Positions 43,422 to 52,926 of a stretch of 64,000 bases of DNA are shown in pieces. Within the stretch, counting starts at the first letter, position 1. Each line of letters starts with the position of its first letter. This DNA comes from Rhizomicrobium palustre. GTDB lineage: Bacteria > Pseudomonadota > Alphaproteobacteria > Micropepsales > Micropepsaceae. Position numbers and translations under genes: made by a program. The stretch lies in assembly GCF_011761565.1 (NCBI RefSeq), contig NZ_JAASRM010000001.1:3596139-3660138 (forward strand). Direction: 5' to 3'. Below the pieces are notes generated by a model. The model did no database searches. It was not told where the DNA came from and was given only the letters and a program-made list of their open reading frames with translations.

Positions 43422-44588
43422 ATGCGCTGGCTCGCCATTGCGGCATTTCTGTTCGTGGCACCTTGCGCGGCCGGGTATCTTCCGCCTCCAGGCGACGATT
43501 GGGCCAAGCACGCCCCTGCACGTGAAGGTTTTGACGTGGCCAAGCTGCAGGCCGCGATCGATTTCGCCAAGGCGCATGAATACAAGCTGAGCCCCGAGCT
43601 GGATGGGGTGATCGACCAGCGCGATCTCAGGCTCATCCAGCCGTTGCAATATGCGGGTGAGCCTTTCAACACGCCGATTGGGCCTTTGGCACCGCATGCG
43701 CCATTGAGCGGCATCATCCTGCGGCATGGCTATATCGTCGCCGAATGGGGTGATACGGCCGCTGCCGATATGACCAATTCGATTTCGAAGACATTCCTCT
43801 CCGCTGTCGCCGGAGTTGCCTTCGACAGGCACATGATTCCGGATGTGCACGCGCCGGTGATCGATCTGGTGCAGCCTTCGCCCGATTTCCTCCTGCCGCA
43901 TAACCGGTCCATCACCTGGGATATGATGCTGCGACAGACGTCGGGTTGGATCGGTACTATGTGGGGTAAGCCCTGGTGGGCGGATCGGCCGGGCAAACAG
44001 GCTTGGGATGAGCTGGCCAAAGGCCCGCCGGAACCTGGTAAGGAATGGAAATACTCCGATGTACGGGTGAACGCGCTTGCCTTGGCACTCACCCATGTTT
44101 GGAAGCGCCCGCTTCCCGATGTTCTAAGCGAAACGGTGATGGAGCCGATTGGCGCGTCCAAGACGTGGCATTGGGAGGGGTATGAGAACTCCTATACGCA
44201 AATCGGCGGCAAGCGCGTGAAGGTGGTTTCCGGCGGGGGCCATTGGGGCGGGGGCATGTTCATCTCCGGGCGCGATCTGGCGCGGCTTGGACTTCTGGCG
44301 CTCAACAAAGGGGCTTGGGGCAAGAAGCGGATTCTCTCGGAGCAATGGATCGCCATGGCGCGTACGCCGACCGGACCGAATCCGGGCTATGGCTACATGA
44401 ACTGGTTTCTCAATACGGACGGTAGGACCTATCCCGCGGCGCCCAAGGACAGTGTCACCTTCATCGGTAACGGCACCAACATGGTCTATGTCGACTACCA
44501 GCATGACCTCGTGGCGGTCGTGCGCTGGATCGACGACAAGCAGCGGCCCGAATTCGTCCGCCTGCTCAACGAGGCGATTGCCCGATAG
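43422..44588 (+). CDS. Serine hydrolase of the beta-lactamase/penicillin-binding protein family, exported
   Basis: A 388-residue protein with a signal peptide (LFVAPCAAGY). SISK near residue 118 is the SxxK active-site motif and KYSDVRVNAL near residue 210 takes the YxN place with Asp. GGGHWGGGMFISGRDLARLGLLALN follows. This resembles class C beta-lactamase-like esterases and DD-peptidases; the substrate cannot be told. It follows argC by 26 bp and is probably cotranscribed. Confidence 0.87.
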   Translation: MRWLAIAAFLFVAPCAAGYLPPPGDDWAKHAPAREGFDVAKLQAAIDFAKAHEYKLSPELDGVIDQRDLRLIQPLQYAGEPFNTPIGPLAPHAPLSGIILRHGYIVAEWGDTAAADMTNSISKTFLSAVAGVAFDRHMIPDVHAPVIDLVQPSPDFLLPHNRSITWDMMLRQTSGWIGTMWGKPWWADRPGKQAWDELAKGPPEPGKEWKYSDVRVNALALALTHVWKRPLPDVLSETVMEPIGASKTWHWEGYENSYTQIGGKRVKVVSGGGHWGGGMFISGRDLARLGLLALNKGAWGKKRILSEQWIAMARTPTGPNPGYGYMNWFLNTDGRTYPAAPKDSVTFIGNGTNMVYVDYQHDLVAVVRWIDDKQRPEFVRLLNEAIAR

Positions 44589-44731
44589 CCCCTCGCAAAG
44601 CTGCGACAGATGGCAATCAGAGGCTGTTTTATCACCAATTTCATGCCCGTAAGGCCCCGGGCCCGCTTGGAAGGCGTTGCCAGGGCCTGTATATGGGCAT
44701 TCGGTGCCAACAAGGTGCCGAGGAGCATGCG

Positions 44732-46177
44732 ATGAAGCTGGGCATTCGGAAAGTGAAGTTGTTGGGGGTCGCGACGGTGGCCCTGTTGGCGTTGAGCGCC
44801 TCCGGCTGCTCCAGCCTTCCCAGCGTTCCTGATTGGGTTGATCCCACCACTTGGTTTGGCGGGAACGATACCGCCGATAACGGCGAAACGCCTGATCTTG
44901 CCAGCATTCCTGATAAGCCCGGCGCAGTCTCGCCGGATGAAAAGCAGCAGGTCGCCGATCAGCTCGCGGCGGACCGCAAGAACGCTCAGTACAGCGCCGA
45001 TGCGCTGCGTGGCGGCACCGAGCCCGCTGCTGCGCCGCCGCCGGATGCCCCGGTCGTCGCCAAGGCGAGTGCCGAATCTGAAGCCGTCGCCACCAAGAAA
45101 AAGGTGGCCACTGTGCCCGCCCCCGCGCCGAAGGCCGCCCCGACCACGGTGGATCATTCCATTGCTCAGGATCCGCAGGGTGCCGTCCAGCCAGGCGCGC
45201 TGCCTGCGACCGCGCCTGGAGCCGCCGCTGGTGTGCCGCCGCCTGCCGAGCCGGTGCAGACCTCCGCGCTGCCTGAAGCTGCGCCCGCGGCTGAAAAGGT
45301 TGCCGAGAAGCCGGTTGAGAAGCCCGCCAAGAAGACCAAGGTTGCCAAGCTGGAAGCCCCCGCCGCTGCGCCGGTCGCGGCTCCCGCTCCGGCTCCCCAA
45401 ATGACTCCATCCGCCGCTGCGCCGGTTGCGAGTGCGTCTGCTCCCGTCGCCCCACGGGTCGCCGTTCCCGTCGCCACAGTGTCGCCGTCGGATGCCGAAC
45501 TCGGCTTCAAACCTTCCAGCGCGCCGCCGCTGGATGCCTCCGTCTCGCAATTTGTGGCGGCGCCGATTGTCGATCACTATCGCCGTTCGGCCACTGGGGG
45601 ATACACCTCCATTCCGCCGACGATGACGGTCGCCCGTAAGCCGGTCCGCCGCGCCACCCAGGTTGCGAGCGCCGCGGCGGAGACGCCGGTGAAAACGGTT
45701 GCTGCGCCTCCGAAGATTCGCCGCGGCATTGGCGGTCCCGAAAAAATGACCGGCGCCGTGGTGGCCAATCTTGGTGTTCTGTCGGGCGCCCCAACGGCGA
45801 CCATGGCAGCTCCGACCTCTGGGGCGCTGGCGGTGGTCTATTTCCCGGGAGACGCGTTGCGTCTCAATGGTGAAGCCAAGGCCCAGGTCGATGCCGCGGC
45901 CGAGCAGTTCAAGGCGTCGGGCGGGCAGGGCTTTGTCCGCGTGGTCGGCCATTCTTCCAGCCGCACCCCGAACATGTCGCCGGAAAAGCATATCGAGATC
46001 GTCTTCAAGAAGAGCCAGGATCGCGCCAATGCGGTGGCCGCGGAGCTGATCCGGGCCGGTGTTCCCGCCGCTAAGGTTCTGGTCGAGGCGGTCGGTGACA
46101 CCCAGCCGGTCTATTTCGAATCCATGCCGAAGGGCGAGGAAGGTAACCGCCGCGCGGAAATTTTCCTGCAAGGCTGA
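44732..46177 (+). CDS. OmpA-family lipoprotein with long Ala/Pro-rich linker
   Basis: A 481-residue protein. LSASGC near residue 25 is a lipobox, so it is anchored in the outer membrane. Residues 90-360 are an Ala, Pro and Val rich spacer with a KPVEKPAKKTKVAK patch, probably spanning the periplasm. The last 120 residues form an OmpA-like peptidoglycan-binding domain: VYFPGDALRLNGEAKAQVDAAA, VRVVGHSSSRT, KKSQDRANAVAAELIRAGVPAAKV and GNRRAEIFL. AGGAG lies six bases before the ATG. Confidence 0.88.
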   Translation: MKLGIRKVKLLGVATVALLALSASGCSSLPSVPDWVDPTTWFGGNDTADNGETPDLASIPDKPGAVSPDEKQQVADQLAADRKNAQYSADALRGGTEPAAAPPPDAPVVAKASAESEAVATKKKVATVPAPAPKAAPTTVDHSIAQDPQGAVQPGALPATAPGAAAGVPPPAEPVQTSALPEAAPAAEKVAEKPVEKPAKKTKVAKLEAPAAAPVAAPAPAPQMTPSAAAPVASASAPVAPRVAVPVATVSPSDAELGFKPSSAPPLDASVSQFVAAPIVDHYRRSATGGYTSIPPTMTVARKPVRRATQVASAAAETPVKTVAAPPKIRRGIGGPEKMTGAVVANLGVLSGAPTATMAAPTSGALAVVYFPGDALRLNGEAKAQVDAAAEQFKASGGQGFVRVVGHSSSRTPNMSPEKHIEIVFKKSQDRANAVAAELIRAGVPAAKVLVEAVGDTQPVYFESMPKGEEGNRRAEIFLQG

Positions 46178-46312
46178 GCCAGAACCGGGCTTTTCCGCTA
46201 CTGCGTCCGTTGGCGCATCGCAAGAATGCGTCGAAAATCATTGACGCGGCGGGCAAACTGCCGTGTCTTGGGGGCCGCAACCCGCCGGAGATGGTTCACG
46301 CCTTAAAGGATC

Positions 46313-47512
46313 ATGCAAACCGACTTTTACCGCATCAAGCGCCTTCCGCCCTACGTGTTCGAACAAGTGAACAAGTTGAAGGCGCAGGCCCGAGCTGCGG
46401 GCGACGACATCATCGATTTCGGTATGGGCAATCCCGACATGCCCACGCCTCCGCATATCGTCGAGAAGCTCTGCGAAGTCGCGCATGATCCGCGCTCGAA
46501 CCGCTATTCCGCCTCGCGCGGTATCAAGGGCCTCAGGAAGGCTATGGCGGGCTATTACCAGCGCCGATTCGGTGTCGAGCTCGATGCTGATTCGGAAGTG
46601 ATCGCCACTCTCGGTTCCAAGGAGGGCTTCGCCAACCTTGCGGCCGCCATCACCGCCCCCGGCGATGTCGTGCTGGTGCCGAACCCGGCCTATCCGATCC
46701 ATGCATTCGGCTTCATCCTGGCGGGCGCTGCCATCCGGCATATTCCGGCCAATAACCCGGAAGAGTATCTGCGCCAGATCGATCGCGCCGCGCATCACTC
46801 CATTCCGTCGCCTTTGGCGGTGGTGGTGAATTATCCTTCCAATCCGACGGCGCAGGTCGTTGGGCTCGATTTTTACAAAGAGCTCTTACGTATCGCGCGT
46901 AAGCACGAGATGTGGGTGCTGTCGGATCTGGCCTATGCCGATATCTATTTCGATATCGAGCCGCCGCCCTCGATTCTGCAGATCGAGGGCGCCAAGGACA
47001 TCGCGATCGAGTTCCAGTCGCTGTCGAAAACCTATGCCATGCCGGGCTGGCGTATGGGCTTTGCGGCCGGCAACAAGACGCTGATTGGCGCCTTGGCGCG
47101 CATCAAGAGCTATCTCGATTATGGCGCTTATACGCCGATCCAGGTGGCGGCCTCCGCGGCGCTGAACGGGCCGCAAGAATGCGTCGACGAAATTCGCGCT
47201 ATCTATAAATCACGCCGCGATGTGCTGGTGGAAAGCATGGGCCGCGCGGGCTGGGAAATCGATTCACCGCCCGCCTCGATGTTCGCTTGGGCAAAACTTC
47301 CCGAACAATATCGCGAGCATGGCTCGATGGAGTTCGCCAAACAGCTTCTGGTTCATGCCAAGATCGCCGTCGCGCCGGGCATCGGCTTTGGCGAATACGG
47401 CGAAGGCTATGTGCGTATCGGCCTCGTAGAGAATGAGCATCGTATCCGCCAGGCCGCGCGCAATGTGAAGAAGTTTCTCTCCACCCGCTTTAACGAACCT
47501 GCGGAACTTTAG
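46313..47512 (+). CDS. PLP-dependent class I/II aminotransferase (AlaC/DapL-like)
   Basis: A 399-residue fold-type I aminotransferase. DIIDFGMGNPDMPTP near residue 33, GSKEGFANLAAA, VVVNYPSNPTAQV, LSDLAYADI and LSKTYAMPGWRMGFAAG with the PLP lysine near residue 240 are present. This group includes glutamate-pyruvate transaminases and LL-diaminopimelate aminotransferases; the sequence does not settle which. It ends three bases before hom, so a role in alanine or aspartate-family amino acids is likely. Confidence 0.92.
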   Translation: MQTDFYRIKRLPPYVFEQVNKLKAQARAAGDDIIDFGMGNPDMPTPPHIVEKLCEVAHDPRSNRYSASRGIKGLRKAMAGYYQRRFGVELDADSEVIATLGSKEGFANLAAAITAPGDVVLVPNPAYPIHAFGFILAGAAIRHIPANNPEEYLRQIDRAAHHSIPSPLAVVVNYPSNPTAQVVGLDFYKELLRIARKHEMWVLSDLAYADIYFDIEPPPSILQIEGAKDIAIEFQSLSKTYAMPGWRMGFAAGNKTLIGALARIKSYLDYGAYTPIQVAASAALNGPQECVDEIRAIYKSRRDVLVESMGRAGWEIDSPPASMFAWAKLPEQYREHGSMEFAKQLLVHAKIAVAPGIGFGEYGEGYVRIGLVENEHRIRQAARNVKKFLSTRFNEPAEL

Positions 47513-47515
47513 AAG

Positions 47516-48796
47516 ATGAATGCGATGAAAATCGGGATCGCGGGCCTTGGCACCGTGGGCGGCGGCGTGGCTAAAGCACTTGGCGCCCATGGCGAGCTTT
47601 TGGGACTGCGCGCCAGCACGCCTTTGGAGGTGGTCGCGGTATGCGACCGCGATGCCGATAAGCGCGCCCAGTTCGATGCGCCGCAAAAGTTCGACGACAT
47701 CAAAGCGTTGGCCGCATCGAATGCCGATCTCATCGTGGAATTGATTGGCGGCGAGAATGGCGCCGCGCCGATGCTGGTGGAAGCCGCGTTGAATGCGGGA
47801 AAGCACGTCGTTACTGCGAACAAAGCGATGATGGCACGCCATGGCGCGCGGCTCGCGGCGCTGGCGGAACAAAAGGGAAGGGCGCTGCGCTTCGAGGCGG
47901 CGGTGGCGGGGGGTATCCCGATCGTCAAATCGCTGCGCGAAAGCCTGATGGTTTATGGCATCTCGGCAGTGCGCGGCATCCTCAACGGCACCTGCAATTA
48001 CATCCTGACGCAAATGGAAGCGACGGGACGCAGCTTCGAAGACGTGCTGAAGGACGCTCAAGCGCTTGGCTATGCCGAAGCTGATCCCGAGCTTGACGTT
48101 GGCGGCGGAGATACCGCGCATAAGCTCGCGCTTCTGACCTCTTTGGCCTTCGGCGTGAAGCCTGATCTTGATTCGGTTGCGGTGCAGGGCATTCGCAATA
48201 TCACTCCTGAAGACATCTCTTTCGCGCGCGAATTCGGTTACCGCATCAAGCTTCTGGGTATTGCCAAGAAGACACAGGCGGGCATCGATCAACGCGTACA
48301 GCCGGCGATGGTGAAAGCGGGAACCGCGCTCGCCGATGTCGAAGGCGTACTCAATGGCGTTGTTGTGAACGCTAACGAGGCAGGTCCGTTCTTCTTTGAA
48401 GGCCGCGGCGCTGGGGAATGCCCCACTGCCAACGCTGTCATTGCCGATATTGTAGACATTGCGCGTGGTAACACCGGATCGGTGTTTGGTCTGCCTGCCG
48501 ACAATTTGCTAGCGCTGTCAGCCGCGCCAACGGGTAGCGCTTCATCCGCATATTATCTACGTTTCCAGGTGCTGGATGTGCCTGGGGTTTTGGCGGAAAT
48601 CGCAGGGCATCTGGCCAAGTGGCGGGTGTCAATTGAAAGCATGATCCAGCGTGGACGTGCCCCTGGCGAAGCGGTTTCGATTGTCATGATCACACACGAA
48701 ACTAAAGCGAGTGACGTGGCGGGAGCTCTCGACACGATTTCGCAATCGGCGAACGTGATTGCCCCTCCTTGCATGATACCGATGGAATCCAAGTAG
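47516..48796 (+). CDS. hom: Homoserine dehydrogenase
   Basis: A 426-residue enzyme that reduces aspartate semialdehyde to homoserine, the branch to threonine and methionine. KIGIAGLGTVGGGVAKAL is the NAD(P) motif; VELIGGENGAAPMLVEAALNAGKHVVTANKAMMA, GILNGTCNYILTQM and YAEADPELDVGGGDTAHKLALL hold the catalytic region. The final 80 residues are an ACT domain (LRFQVLDVPGVLAEIAGHLAKW), usually a threonine feedback site. Start 47516 or 47525. It feeds metY elsewhere in the window. Confidence 0.97.
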   Translation: MNAMKIGIAGLGTVGGGVAKALGAHGELLGLRASTPLEVVAVCDRDADKRAQFDAPQKFDDIKALAASNADLIVELIGGENGAAPMLVEAALNAGKHVVTANKAMMARHGARLAALAEQKGRALRFEAAVAGGIPIVKSLRESLMVYGISAVRGILNGTCNYILTQMEATGRSFEDVLKDAQALGYAEADPELDVGGGDTAHKLALLTSLAFGVKPDLDSVAVQGIRNITPEDISFAREFGYRIKLLGIAKKTQAGIDQRVQPAMVKAGTALADVEGVLNGVVVNANEAGPFFFEGRGAGECPTANAVIADIVDIARGNTGSVFGLPADNLLALSAAPTGSASSAYYLRFQVLDVPGVLAEIAGHLAKWRVSIESMIQRGRAPGEAVSIVMITHETKASDVAGALDTISQSANVIAPPCMIPMESK

Positions 48797-48819
48797 CTCC
48801 GCCATATTGAGGAGTTGTA

Positions 48820-49779
48820 ATGGGTAATTGGTTGGACCGTGCCTTCGCACTGGAAGCAGTGCGGATCACGGAGGCGGCTGCCGTGGCGGTTGCGGATTTG
48901 ATCGGGCGGGGCGACGAGCATGCCGCCGATCACGCAGCCGTGGAGGCGATGCGGCGTAGTTTCAGTTTTTTGCCGGTCACGGGCACGGTCGTCATTGGTG
49001 AGGGCGAGCGCGACGAAGCCCCCATGCTTTATATCGGCGAAGTGGTCGGAACGGGTGGTCTCGAAGTCGATATCGCGCTCGATCCCTTGGAAGGCACGTC
49101 GCTGACAGCCAAGGCGCTGCCTAATGCGCTCGCGGTGCTCGCCATCGCCGAACCCGGCACGCTCCTCAACGCGCCCGACGTCTATATGAACAAGATCGCA
49201 GTGGGTCCAGGCTATTCGGAAGGCACCGTTGATCTCGATGCCTCGGTGGCGGAAAACATCAACGCTCTGGCGCGAGCCAAAGGCGTGCATCCGCGCGAGA
49301 TCACCGCGCTGGTGCTGGATCGTCCGCGTCATGAAAAGCTGATTGAGGATATTCGCGCTGCGGGCGCCGCGCTGCGTCTCATCAGCGATGGCGATGTGGC
49401 GGGTATCATTGCTACTACCGATCCCAATACCGGCATCGATATCTATTTCGGCCAAGGCGGTGCGCCGGAAGGCGTGCTGGCAGCGTCGGCGTTGCGCTGT
49501 TTGGGCGGTCAGATGCAGGGGCGGCTGGTGTTCCGAACCGATGACGAACGCGAGCGCGCCGCCAAATGGGGCATCAACGATCTCGACCGGAAGTATCTCG
49601 TGCGGGATTTGGCGAGTGGAGACGTGATTTTTTCTGCTACCGGTGTCACAGATGGATCGATGCTGCGCGGTGTGCGCCGTACGCCGGATCACATTGTGAC
49701 CCACAGCGTGGTGATGCGGTCTACCTCCGGCACGGTGCGCTGGATCGAGGCTCGTCACGCCCGCAGGCGTCCGCGATAG
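48820..49779 (+). CDS. glpX: Class II fructose-1,6-bisphosphatase
   Basis: A 319-residue GlpX enzyme of gluconeogenesis that removes the 1-phosphate from fructose 1,6-bisphosphate. RAFALEAVRITEAAAVA at the start, GEGERDEAPMLYIGE near residue 55 and DPLEGTSLTAKALPNALAVLA near residue 88 hold the metal and phosphate ligands of this lithium-sensitive phosphatase family. GAGGAG lies five bases before the ATG. It follows hom by 23 bp, a common alphaproteobacterial order. Confidence 0.96.
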   Translation: MGNWLDRAFALEAVRITEAAAVAVADLIGRGDEHAADHAAVEAMRRSFSFLPVTGTVVIGEGERDEAPMLYIGEVVGTGGLEVDIALDPLEGTSLTAKALPNALAVLAIAEPGTLLNAPDVYMNKIAVGPGYSEGTVDLDASVAENINALARAKGVHPREITALVLDRPRHEKLIEDIRAAGAALRLISDGDVAGIIATTDPNTGIDIYFGQGGAPEGVLAASALRCLGGQMQGRLVFRTDDERERAAKWGINDLDRKYLVRDLASGDVIFSATGVTDGSMLRGVRRTPDHIVTHSVVMRSTSGTVRWIEARHARRRPR

Positions 49780-49791
49780 AACGGAATAAGG

Positions 49792-49817
49792 CGCGCTCCT
49801 GGTGATGCGGGAGCGCG
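49792..49817. terminator. Hairpin between convergent glpX and FUSC genes
   Basis: CGCGCTCC (49792-49799) pairs with GGAGCGCG (49810-49817). It ends right at the stop codon of the minus-strand gene and may serve both directions. Confidence 0.6.
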
Positions 49818-50948
49818 TTAATCCGTCGTCTCTTGCTCGCCGCCCCCAAGGCCCAGGCGTCCGCCGAGGGCTATGCCGACGACATGCCAGAGCGCCAGAA
49901 GCGGCTCGAGCATCGCCATACCGAGCAAGATGCCAAGTAGACGCCCAAAGCCTGGGTCGGCTGCCGCGCTGGTGTAACTATCAGGCACCAAGGTCACCAG
50001 CACGGCTAGGGTGAATTGCGTGCCGATATAGGCATGGGCGTGTTTGCCGTTTTCGATATGACGCCCGATGATGACGCCGAGTGTGGTGCCGAAAAGCAGC
50101 GCGGCCATGCTATGGTGGGCAAGAAGCAGGATCACGGCGGCCATCGAGGCTCCCGCGAGGCAGCCCGCCACGCGATGCAGAAGGCGGCGGCTCACCGGCA
50201 GAAATCCCGATACGCCAAGGCTCGAAATGGGCACCAGCATGACACAGATGATGCTGATGGCGCTCTGACCAAGTTGCGGTAAGCCTGTCAACGCTCCCAA
50301 AGGCGGCAGCAAGGCGAGGGCTGTTGCCGCCTGTAGGGCATGGCGAAAGGCGTGGATATCGAAGCCAATAGAGTTCCTCCGCGCCATCCGCTTGCCTGGC
50401 CAGCGCCGCCGCGCGGTCAGATGCGAAATCACGCTGACCAGCACGCAAGCAAAAGTCCCTGCCGCCACTTCCAGCATTCGCGTTTCCGCGAAAACCGAAA
50501 TGCTGTGATGTGGCGCCTCCAGCTTGTCGAGCAGGATCATCTCAAAAGTGAGGCCGACGAAAAGCCAGGAATAAGCGTGCTTGCGGGTAAGCGCGCCATA
50601 AAGCGCGATGCCGCCCACTACTGCACAGGCAAGCGATGCCAGCAAAAGGGAATGTGTAACGCTCGGCACGATCAGCACTGCGATGAGGACACCGCTGATG
50701 GTCCCGACTATTCGCAAGCTGCCGCGCAACAAGCTGTCCAAGACATGCCCGCGCATCACCATATAGCCGGAGAAGGCGGCCCAGGAGACGTTCTCCACGC
50801 CGGCGAGATGGCCAAAGAGGATGGCCAGCAGCACCGAGAACACGCATTCGGCCTCGTCAACCATCCGCTCGCCCTCAAGACGGGGCAGGATGGATGGAAA
50901 GGCGGGCAGCTTGAGCATGGCGGCGGCTTTAGGCGGGCGTTCTTCCAT
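49818..50948 (-). CDS. FUSC-family inner-membrane transporter
   Basis: A 376-residue protein with two sets of five to six hydrophobic helices, typical of the fusaric acid resistance/aromatic acid exporter family. Seen: a first block with LLAILFGHLAGVENVSWAAFSGYMVMRG, a middle loop with RRRWPGKRMARRNS, then AFRHALQAATALALLPPL at the start of the second block. Exported substrates of this family include aromatic acids and some drugs. Single gene, convergent with glpX. Confidence 0.87.
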   Translation of the reverse strand: MEERPPKAAAMLKLPAFPSILPRLEGERMVDEAECVFSVLLAILFGHLAGVENVSWAAFSGYMVMRGHVLDSLLRGSLRIVGTISGVLIAVLIVPSVTHSLLLASLACAVVGGIALYGALTRKHAYSWLFVGLTFEMILLDKLEAPHHSISVFAETRMLEVAAGTFACVLVSVISHLTARRRWPGKRMARRNSIGFDIHAFRHALQAATALALLPPLGALTGLPQLGQSAISIICVMLVPISSLGVSGFLPVSRRLLHRVAGCLAGASMAAVILLLAHHSMAALLFGTTLGVIIGRHIENGKHAHAYIGTQFTLAVLVTLVPDSYTSAAADPGFGRLLGILLGMAMLEPLLALWHVVGIALGGRLGLGGGEQETTD

Positions 50949-51006
50949 CGCAAAGCCGACGCCGTTTCACAAGCCAAAAGCCATCCCGGCCGGTGGGGCA
51001 TTGTGC

Positions 51007-51936
51007 CTAGGACGCGAGATTACCATTCGCCGCCAGCGTGGCGCGCACTGCCTCGTCCCAATTGGTGTGAGGTTCGCCGCCCAAAGCAGCCATCAGTGCT
51101 GTGTTATCGAGCTCAACATTCTTCTGCCAGAGATAGCGCATTTCCTGAAGCTCCCGCAGCATCGGGACAAAAGGCGAGGCAAGCTTGGTCGCCAACCAGG
51201 GGAAACGCGAAACCTGCAACGCCGGATTGCCAAGTACACGCCGGATGGCGGTGATCATTTCGCTGCCATCCTTGTCCCAATGGCCTTGAAAATGAAAACG
51301 CGCGAAATCGGGCAGGGGACGCTCCAGCAGAAGCATCATGGTTTCAGCCAAATCCGGCAGATAGGCCCAGCTATGTCCTACGCCGCGTGCGCCGGGATAA
51401 ACGATGCGGGTTACGGGCATTCTCGCTTTCACGATCACCTGTGCGAACCAGTTATTTCCCGCGCCGGGGCCAAAGAAATCTCCCGCCCGAACAATCAAAA
51501 CCTTGGCGCCGCCCTCTTGAAGATGGCGCTCCATCTCCACGCGGATTTTTCCTTTTCGGGTTTTGGGATTTTGCGGCGAGGTTTCGCGCAGCAGCGGGAA
51601 CGCATCTGGACCGTAATTATAGACTGTGCCCGGCAAGACAATGCGCGCGCCCGCAGCTTTTGCGGCAGCGATACTGTTGTCGATCATCGGCAGCACCAGC
51701 TTGTCCCAATGGCGGTATTGCGGAGGATTGACGGCATGGACGATCACCTCTGCGCCTTCGGCGGCGCGCATCACATCAAGCCCGTTGAAGGCATCGCCGG
51801 TGATCCAGGAAATGCCGCCCTCAACACCGCTTTTCTGGCGATGCAGGGCTGAAACCTGAAAGCCCCGGCCGCGCAAAACCCGCGCCATGGCTCCGCCAAT
51901 TCCGCCAGTGGCGCCTAAAATCAGGGCTTTCGCCAT
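51007..51936 (-). CDS. NAD(P)-dependent epimerase/dehydratase-family protein
   Basis: A 309-residue extended SDR. GATGGIGGAMARVLRGRGF at the N-terminus binds the cofactor. VIVHAVNPPQYRHWDKL, VLPGTVYNYG with the active Tyr, and VIVRAGDFFGPG follow. Substrate unknown. The ATG at 51936 has AGGAG upstream; the open frame extends to 52146 over the divergent LysR start, which is not coding here. It shares its control region with the LysR gene and is its likely target. Confidence 0.88.
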   Translation of the reverse strand: MAKALILGATGGIGGAMARVLRGRGFQVSALHRQKSGVEGGISWITGDAFNGLDVMRAAEGAEVIVHAVNPPQYRHWDKLVLPMIDNSIAAAKAAGARIVLPGTVYNYGPDAFPLLRETSPQNPKTRKGKIRVEMERHLQEGGAKVLIVRAGDFFGPGAGNNWFAQVIVKARMPVTRIVYPGARGVGHSWAYLPDLAETMMLLLERPLPDFARFHFQGHWDKDGSEMITAIRRVLGNPALQVSRFPWLATKLASPFVPMLRELQEMRYLWQKNVELDNTALMAALGGEPHTNWDEAVRATLAANGNLAS

Positions 51937-51994
51937 TGTGTCGTCTCCTGCTCTGGGTGTCTCAGAAGATAGGGAGTCTGGAAGGAGAACGAAA

Positions 51995-52031
51995 TTGCAT
52001 GATATGTTCATCAAACTATGCAAAAATGCAT
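51995..52031. promoter_or_regulatory. Repeated TTGCAT/ATGCA elements in the SDR-LysR intergenic region
   Basis: TTGCAT (51995-52000) and ATGCAA (52018-52023) are inverted copies; another TGCAT follows at 52027-52031. They lie between divergent genes, where LysR regulators normally bind, and one covers the first possible LysR start codon. Confidence 0.45.
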
Positions 52032-52926
52032 AATGTCTGAGATTAGCTGGGACTATTATCGAAGTTTTCTCGCTGTACTGTGCGAAGGCAGTTTGTCGGG
52101 TGCCGCCAAGGCCCTGGGCGTGGCGCAACCCACCATTGGGCGCCATATGGATGCGCTGGAGAAGGCACTAGGGCTGACGCTCTTCACCCGGTCGCGTAAC
52201 GGTTTCAAGCCCACGGAAGTGGCCTTGGCGGTCAAATCGCGTGCCGAGGCGATGGCTTCGATGGCAGAGGCGCTGCGCCGGGATGCCAGCGGCCATGGCA
52301 AGGAGATGGCGGGCAGCGTACGCATCAGTGCCTCGGAGGTGATGGGCGTGGAGGCGCTGCCGTCAATCCTGACCTCTTTGGGTGAAACGCATCCGGGTCT
52401 TGGCTTCGAACTGGTTCTTTCGGATGCGTTGAGTGACCTTTTGAGCCGGAGCGCCGATATCGCGGTGCGCATGGCCGATCCGGTGCAAGACTCCCTTATC
52501 GCCCAGCGTGCCGGTAGTATCCAGCTGGGATTTTTCGCCCATAAGCGCTATCTGAAAGGCCGCTCCAAGCCGCGCAAGATTGGCGATCTCGCAGACCATC
52601 GCGTCATCGGCTTCGATACGGAAACCGGCTATATCCGCGATATGCTGCGCCGTTATCCCGCCTTGATGGGGCTACGCTACGATTTTCGCACCAACAGCTT
52701 TCTGGCGCAGCTCGCCGCCATCCGCGCAGGTGCTGGTATAGGTCTGTGCCAAATCCCGCTTGCCGCACGTGATGCCAATCTTGTGCCGCTTCTGCCAAAC
52801 GCGCTGTCGCTATCGATGCCGTGTTATGTCGTCATGCATGAGGATCTGCGTTCCACGCCGCGCTACCGTATGGTGTTTCAGGCCTTGGTCGCGGGTTTGA
52901 AGCGTTTCGCTTCGGGCGTGGCGTAA
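52018..52926 (+). CDS. LysR-family transcriptional regulator
   Basis: A 302-residue regulator. WDYYRSFLAVLCEGSLSGAAKALGVAQPTIGRHMDALEKALGLTLFTRS is the N-terminal winged helix. The rest is the periplasmic-binding-like effector domain (VRISASEVMGVEALPSIL; GLGFELVLSD; IAVRMADP; AIRAGAGIGLCQIP). An inner ATG at 52033 is equally possible; neither has a clear ribosome binding site. Divergent from the SDR gene, 82 bp start to start, and its stop directly abuts the stop of the next gene. Confidence 0.9.
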   Translation: MQKCIMSEISWDYYRSFLAVLCEGSLSGAAKALGVAQPTIGRHMDALEKALGLTLFTRSRNGFKPTEVALAVKSRAEAMASMAEALRRDASGHGKEMAGSVRISASEVMGVEALPSILTSLGETHPGLGFELVLSDALSDLLSRSADIAVRMADPVQDSLIAQRAGSIQLGFFAHKRYLKGRSKPRKIGDLADHRVIGFDTETGYIRDMLRRYPALMGLRYDFRTNSFLAQLAAIRAGAGIGLCQIPLAARDANLVPLLPNALSLSMPCYVVMHEDLRSTPRYRMVFQALVAGLKRFASGVA

